DNA of 64,000 bases, from assembly GCF_900105415.1 (NCBI RefSeq), contig NZ_FNSM01000001.1, forward strand, positions 8,378,001 to 8,442,000. Direction: 5' to 3'. Below are positions 60,283 through 64,000 of this stretch, one piece after another. Position 1 is the stretch's first letter, and the number at the start of each line of letters is the position of its first letter. The notes beneath the pieces were generated by a model. It searched no databases. It was not told the DNA's origin and worked only from the letters and a program-made list of their open reading frames with translations. The position numbers and the translations under genes are program-made. This stretch comes from Streptomyces sp. TLI_105 (lineage in GTDB: Bacteria; Actinomycetota; Actinomycetes; Streptomycetales; Streptomycetaceae).

Positions 60283-60879
60283 GTGGATATTCCTTCGGTG
60301 GACGAAATCCGTGCGATGCACATGAAGCACGCACCCCACGAGGAAGCGTTTGATCTTGTCTTCACGCATTGCGAAATCGTCTGGAAGGTAGCAGAACGGA
60401 TCATTTCCCTTTCGGGCTGGGATGTCGACCCGGAACTGGTGCGCGCAGGATGCCTGCTGCACGACATCGGGGTGTACCGCTTGTACGACGCCGACGGACG
60501 GATGGGCGGGCAGAACTATGTCCGCCACGGCCTGCTGGGCCATGAAATCCTCGAAGCCGAGGGGCTGCCGGAGGAATTGTGCAGGTTCTGTTCGTGCCAT
60601 ACGGGAGTCGGACTGACCAAAGAGGATATCCTCGCCCAGGGTCTTCCTCTGCCGCCGGCCGACTACATCGCAGTCACGCCGGAAGAGCAACTGGTGATGT
60701 ATGCGGACAAATTCCACAGCAAGACCACGCCGCCGAAGTTCGTCTCCCCCAAGACCTATGCGGCATACGTGGGGCGCTTCGGCCGGGGCAAAGTCGAGGC
60801 ATTCGAAGCATTGTGCGCACGCTTCGGCGCTCCCGAACTGGAGGCCCTAGCCGCTTCGTACGGTCATGCTCTCACCTGA
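60283..60879 (+). CDS. HD-domain phosphohydrolase
   Basis: A 198-residue protein from GTG 60283. The HD motif is complete: His29 in FTHCEIVWKVAERI, His60-Asp61 in CLLHDIGVYRLYD, and later Asp in QLVMYADKFHSK. HD proteins hydrolyse phosphate esters of nucleotides or cyclic dinucleotides with bound metal; the size fits the YqeK/uridylate-like small HD group. It begins 12 bp from the right end of the IS630-type element, so its native promoter may have been replaced by that element. Confidence 0.85.
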   Translation: MDIPSVDEIRAMHMKHAPHEEAFDLVFTHCEIVWKVAERIISLSGWDVDPELVRAGCLLHDIGVYRLYDADGRMGGQNYVRHGLLGHEILEAEGLPEELCRFCSCHTGVGLTKEDILAQGLPLPPADYIAVTPEEQLVMYADKFHSKTTPPKFVSPKTYAAYVGRFGRGKVEAFEALCARFGAPELEALAASYGHALT

Positions 60880-61134
60880 AGGCAATCGGGCGCAGCGGCA
60901 AGCGGTGGTGCACCTGATGGTGCGTGCCGACAGGCGGGGGAGTGGGTTCGGGGGCCGGCGCGGCCCTGGCTGAGCAGGCCGCTCTGTCGCCGGCGACACC
61001 GTACGTCCATGGCCAGCACCCACCGATACCCGAACCCATGTCCTCAGAGCACGGCCTCCACCGCCGCATGATCCGTGACGAGAACCACCCACAACCGGCC
61101 CCCTGGACAACCGCCCTACGGGGTCAAAGGAGAT

Positions 61135-61293
61135 GTGGGGGCGAACAACACACTCGCCGTCTTCCTGGGAGCCCTCGCCGCGTGGGTGGACGACTCCCCG
61201 GGCTGGTATCGGAACTTCGGCAAAGAGATTCCAGCAGGCGGTGACCGGGCCTTCATCGCCCGCGCGCTCCAAGCAGCCAAGGTCTACGAGTAG
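61135..61293 (+). CDS. DUF7660-like short protein, probably truncated
   Basis: GANNTLAVFLGALAAWVDDSPGWYRNFGKEIPAGGDRAFIARALQAAKVYE matches the C-terminal half of DUF7660 proteins (…TLxxFLEALAAWVxDxxGYYxN…WxxLAxxLxAAxVYE). GTG 61135 and an in-frame GTG at 61075 are possible starts, and neither has a good ribosome binding site. Family members are about 90-100 residues and are typical of polymorphic-toxin immunity loci. The N-terminal half is missing or unrelated, so the gene may be dead. Confidence 0.5.
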   Translation: MGANNTLAVFLGALAAWVDDSPGWYRNFGKEIPAGGDRAFIARALQAAKVYE

Positions 61294-61325
61294 TCCATAG
61301 CGTCCTCTTCCCGGTCGTCCTTCCT

Positions 61326-61351
61326 CCTCCCCCGGCTTCGTCCGGGGGAGG
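61326..61351. terminator. Bidirectional hairpin terminator
   Basis: CCTCCCCCGG (61326-61335) and CCGGGGGAGG (61342-61351) form a perfect 10-bp stem with a CTTCGT loop, in the 70-bp gap between the DUF7660-like gene and the convergent hydrolase gene. The UUCG-type loop favours stability. Confidence 0.8.
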
Positions 61352-61363
61352 GGAGGGCGCGGA

Positions 61364-62578
61364 TCAGCGATTCGCCTCGAACTTCTTGTCGTCGGTGAGG
61401 TACCGCTGGAAGAAGGCGGCGATGTAAGCCGCGCCAATGTGGCGTTGGCCGGCTTCGGTCAGTTGGGTCTCATAGGTGGAGCCACCGGGCTCGGTGCACT
61501 GGCCGGGATGGGCGGCGTCGTGGCCGGCGTCGTCGCGAGCGGCGACCTGCCCGCTGGCCGGCGACCACTGTGTGTTGAAGTAGTTGTGATTCGCGCCGCG
61601 CATCTCGAACCGGTGGAAGCCGGCGGAGCTCTTGGCGGTCGCGTCGGCGGCGAAGGAGAGAGCTTCACGTCCGACCTGACCGTCGCAGGTCCCGCGGATC
61701 ACGGCCACGGGCGTCTTGGTGATCTCGTACGCGGCCATGTCCTCGGTCATGACGTTGTAGGCGGGGGCCAGGGCCATGACCGACCTGACCTTGACGCCGG
61801 CGGGCCACTGGGCCTGGTGACGGTCTGATGCTTGCCATGTCACGCCTGCGCCGCCGCGCGAGTGACCCATGGTGCCGACCTTGTTCAGGTCGACGCGGTG
61901 CCTGAAGTCGATGCGCTGCGCCTTACCTGTGACCGCGTCGCGGAATGCGCCGTCGAGACCGCCACGGCCCGAGGCGTTGAGCTTCTGCCACAGGGCGAGG
62001 TGCTTGTTGATCAGATCGGCTCGTGCGGAGGCGTTGTCATCGCCCGACACCGACGAGGCGTTGATGCCGTTGGCGCGGATGGACACCACGATGAAGCCGC
62101 GAGCGGCCAGTTCTTCGCCGAGGTAGTCGTAACCGCGCTCGTTGGCGATGGGGCGGGTGCCGGGGGCGCAGGGCCAGCTGAACAGCTTCTGGGAGGCGGC
62201 CGCGTAGGCGTCCCAGTCCTCGGCCTGCTCGGCGGCGTCGCGGGCTGCCGCCGCCGACCGGTCCGCGCAGGTCTCGTGCCAGCCGTGCAGTTGGACGACG
62301 AGCGGCCGCGGCGTGGTGCCGAGATCCTTCGGGTAGTGCACGATCGCGGCCATCTCGACCGGTTCCCCGGTTTTCGGCAGCCGATAAGCCCGGTCCCCCA
62401 GGTCGTAGGTGACGGAAGCGATGCCCCGCGCCCCCCGGGCCGGGTCGTCGAGGGGCGCGGCGGATGCGGGGCTCCCCGCCGGGGCCTGCGCCAGGACGAG
62501 GGTCACCGTGGAAGCGGCGAGTGTGCGGGCCCGTATCAGGCGTCGCCGAGAAGCTGTGGCTGTGTCGCAGTGCTGCAA
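61364..62578 (-). CDS. Secreted alpha/beta hydrolase
   Basis: A 404-residue protein; TTG 62578 gives a signal-like N terminus (RRRLIRARTLAASTVTLVLAQAPAGSPASAAP). PLVVQLHGWHETC supplies the oxyanion-hole segment, MGHSRGGAGVTW the nucleophile Ser, and FEMRGANHNYFNTQWS the late catalytic His. The layout matches the secreted PHB-depolymerase/lipase-like hydrolases of Streptomyces. It acts on esters outside the cell. A long Cys-containing insertion (CADRSAAAARDAAEQAEDWDAYAAASQKLFSWPC) probably forms a lid. Confidence 0.82.
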   Translation of the reverse strand: MQHCDTATASRRRLIRARTLAASTVTLVLAQAPAGSPASAAPLDDPARGARGIASVTYDLGDRAYRLPKTGEPVEMAAIVHYPKDLGTTPRPLVVQLHGWHETCADRSAAAARDAAEQAEDWDAYAAASQKLFSWPCAPGTRPIANERGYDYLGEELAARGFIVVSIRANGINASSVSGDDNASARADLINKHLALWQKLNASGRGGLDGAFRDAVTGKAQRIDFRHRVDLNKVGTMGHSRGGAGVTWQASDRHQAQWPAGVKVRSVMALAPAYNVMTEDMAAYEITKTPVAVIRGTCDGQVGREALSFAADATAKSSAGFHRFEMRGANHNYFNTQWSPASGQVAARDDAGHDAAHPGQCTEPGGSTYETQLTEAGQRHIGAAYIAAFFQRYLTDDKKFEANR

Positions 62579-62779
62579 AGGACGGTCTCCGTGAACGGTG
62601 AGGAGTGGCGGCGTCGACAGGTAGTGGCCGTGCGCCGGATGGTGTCGTCATTCCGGAAGATTGCTGGACGAGGTCCGGGGTTGCTTGGCCGCGGCATAAC
62701 CACCATGTTGTCCGGAACATGCTGCTTGTCAGCCCTGTCAGCCCTGTTGGTCCTACCTGCCCTGTCGGTCCTGTCGCGC

Positions 62780-63595
62780 TCAGGCGTGGCGCCTGATGGT
62801 CCTCCGGATCCAGTCGGCGTAGGCCGGCACGTCGGTGTAGAGGCCCGGTCCGGCCGAGCACGCGACCCCCGGCACGCCGGGGCCCGAGGTGGCTCCGATG
62901 AGCTCCCACCGTCCCTGCCTGTCCTTCTGGAGTTGCGGCCCGCCGGAGTCCCCGAAACACGCCATGGCCTCGGGCACGCGGCTGACCGTGCACAGCCGGG
63001 TCCGGCCCGCATAGCCGGGGGCGCACTCGGCCTCGGTACCCCTGCGCGTCTCGAGCTCCTGCAATCGCTCCGCGAACTTCAGTCCGGTGTCGACGGTGGT
63101 TCCGAATCCCAGGATCCGTGTCGGGGTGCCAGGCTGCCCGACCCGCTTTGCGATCCGGACGGGCTTCTCGGCGACCGGGCGATCCAGGAGGACCAGCGCG
63201 ATGTCGTCCTGGTTGGCAGCCTGTCCTTCACCGTTCACATAGCCCGGATGAACGACGGTACGCTCGATGGCCCGGACGGTCCCCCCGGACTTCCGCTCCT
63301 TGCTGCCGATCCGGACGATGCCCTCCAGCTCGAGGCCGGCGCCCTGCACGCAGTGAGCCGCGGTCAGCACCCACTGAGGATCGATCAGCGACGCCCCGCA
63401 GTTACCGTCGTGCACCCCCTGCTCCGGAGCCGATTCCGGGATCATCGCCATGAACGGGTAACGCTCCGTGGAATCGGTCCCGTTGACGATCGCTCCGGCG
63501 CTGTCGGTCATCAGGGTGGTGCACATGGTGACGGCGAGAGCGCCGACGGCAGTGGAGCGCGCCGCGCGGCGGCCGACGGATCGCAAGCTGAACAT
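62780..63595 (-). CDS. Secreted chymotrypsin-family serine protease
   Basis: A 271-residue exported protease from ATG 63595. A signal peptide ([29 protein letters not shown]) is followed by IVNGTDS, the zymogen-cleavage neo-N-terminus. The triad is His81 (LTAAHC), Asp131 (QDDIALV) and Ser217 (FGDSGGP). At the base of the S1 pocket, six residues before the Ser, there is Met instead of the Asp of trypsin. Trypsin-like Arg/Lys cleavage is therefore unlikely, and a hydrophobic specificity is more probable. Two disulfide-forming Cys pairs are visible. Confidence 0.9.
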   Translation of the reverse strand: MFSLRSVGRRAARSTAVGALAVTMCTTLMTDSAGAIVNGTDSTERYPFMAMIPESAPEQGVHDGNCGASLIDPQWVLTAAHCVQGAGLELEGIVRIGSKERKSGGTVRAIERTVVHPGYVNGEGQAANQDDIALVLLDRPVAEKPVRIAKRVGQPGTPTRILGFGTTVDTGLKFAERLQELETRRGTEAECAPGYAGRTRLCTVSRVPEAMACFGDSGGPQLQKDRQGRWELIGATSGPGVPGVACSAGPGLYTDVPAYADWIRRTIRRHA

Positions 63596-63717
63596 AAGGG
63601 ACCTTCCCGTAGGGGTTCGGGTGTGTCCGTCCACCCTGCTCGGTTCAAGATCCACCGACCATCCGGTTAGCGGCCCGAGCTCAGTGGGGGTATCCCCCTC
63701 GCGTTCCTCAGCCGGGC

Positions 63718-63737
63718 GTCGGGGGTTAACCCCCGAC
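63718..63737. promoter_or_regulatory. Perfect 20-bp palindrome upstream of two divergent secreted-protein genes
   Basis: GTCGGGGGTTAACCCCCGAC is its own reverse complement. A second GGGGGTATCCCCC-like dyad lies at about 63686-63698. Both are in the 260-bp space between the protease and the next exported protein, so they may be operators or a terminator. Confidence 0.45.
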
Positions 63738-63855
63738 CCGTACCAGGGGTGACCTCTGGAGGAAGCCGGTGGACCACCCCAGCGCGGTCCGCCCCTCAGC
63801 GCACGAAGATCACTTCATCGGCGCAGAAAGCCGCCGCACGCAAGGAGCGATCAGC

Positions 63856-64000
63856 ATGTACGGGTACAGGAAGAGGACCGGCCGGCGAGGAGTGCTCGCG
63901 CTCACGGGAGTGGTCGCCGCCACGACGCTGGCCACCGCGGTGGCTTCCGCGGCACCGGTCGTACAAGCGGTCCCGACCGCACCCGACGCATCAGCCGTCT
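63856..64000 (+). CDS. Start of an exported protein (cut by window end)
   Basis: ATG 63856 follows CAAGGAGCGATC. The visible 48 residues are a Sec signal peptide: MYGYRKRTGRRGVLALTGVVAATTLATAVASAAP, then VVQAVPTAPDASAV. The mature protein lies beyond the window. It is divergent from the protease gene. Confidence 0.7.
   Translation, partial: MYGYRKRTGRRGVLALTGVVAATTLATAVASAAPVVQAVPTAPDASAV

Overview
The window is very GC-rich actinobacterial DNA. Codon choice, dense DesK/LuxR/TetR/MarR/SigJ-type regulators, secreted enzymes and typical Streptomyces families (DUF6458, DUF3558-like lipoprotein, AfsR/LuxR-type ATPase) point to a Streptomyces or close relative. No ribosomal RNA, CRISPR array or recognisable large biosynthetic cluster is present.

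Bases 1-13.6 kb and 16.7-33.6 kb are ordinary accessory chromosome. They hold an SDR/SRPBCC/FAD-oxidoreductase operon (2.1-5.2 kb), an MFS exporter coupled to a beta-propeller-like protein, a secreted phosphoesterase, a GCS2-type ligase, a MarR/hydrolase pair with four operator-like repeats, an amidase, a large LuxR ATPase, a small Fic-like toxin-antitoxin pair whose promoter sits in a palindrome, a DesK-type two-component pair, an aldo/keto reductase behind a MerR-type 19-bp-spacer promoter, and a decayed ECF41 sigma factor/oxidoreductase pair. Two IS5-family elements sit back to back at 13.96-16.75 kb; the second carries a broken passenger gene.

From about 33.6 kb to 61.3 kb the DNA becomes a patchwork. 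It contains fragments of IS5, IS21, IS630 and ISL3 transposases, frameshifted pseudogenes, a tRNA-like sequence, and small orphan genes related to toxin immunity (SMI1/KNR4-like, colicin/pyocin-immunity-like, DUF7660-like). A STAND NTPase with TPRs (36.2-38.6 kb) and a paralogous pair of unknown proteins (34.7 and 41.5 kb) also lie here.

Two compact cargo modules stand out. (1) At 49.2-50.8 kb an unknown gene overlaps a Fic/Doc gene. The pair is bracketed by 34-bp inverted repeats and interrupts an IS21 transposase gene at one point, so it looks like a small mobile Fic module without its own transposase. (2) At 51.5-53.6 kb two overlapping genes encode divergent AlkB-like 2-oxoglutarate/Fe(II) dioxygenases in visibly AT-richer DNA. 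They start 3 bp after a perfect 27-bp inverted repeat, and the module abuts a neighbouring gene that is truncated and carries two nonsense codons. This tandem AlkB-like pair is the best candidate for an undescribed system.

The right end (61.3-64 kb) returns to conventional secreted proteins: an alpha/beta hydrolase, a chymotrypsin-fold protease, and the start of another exported protein.
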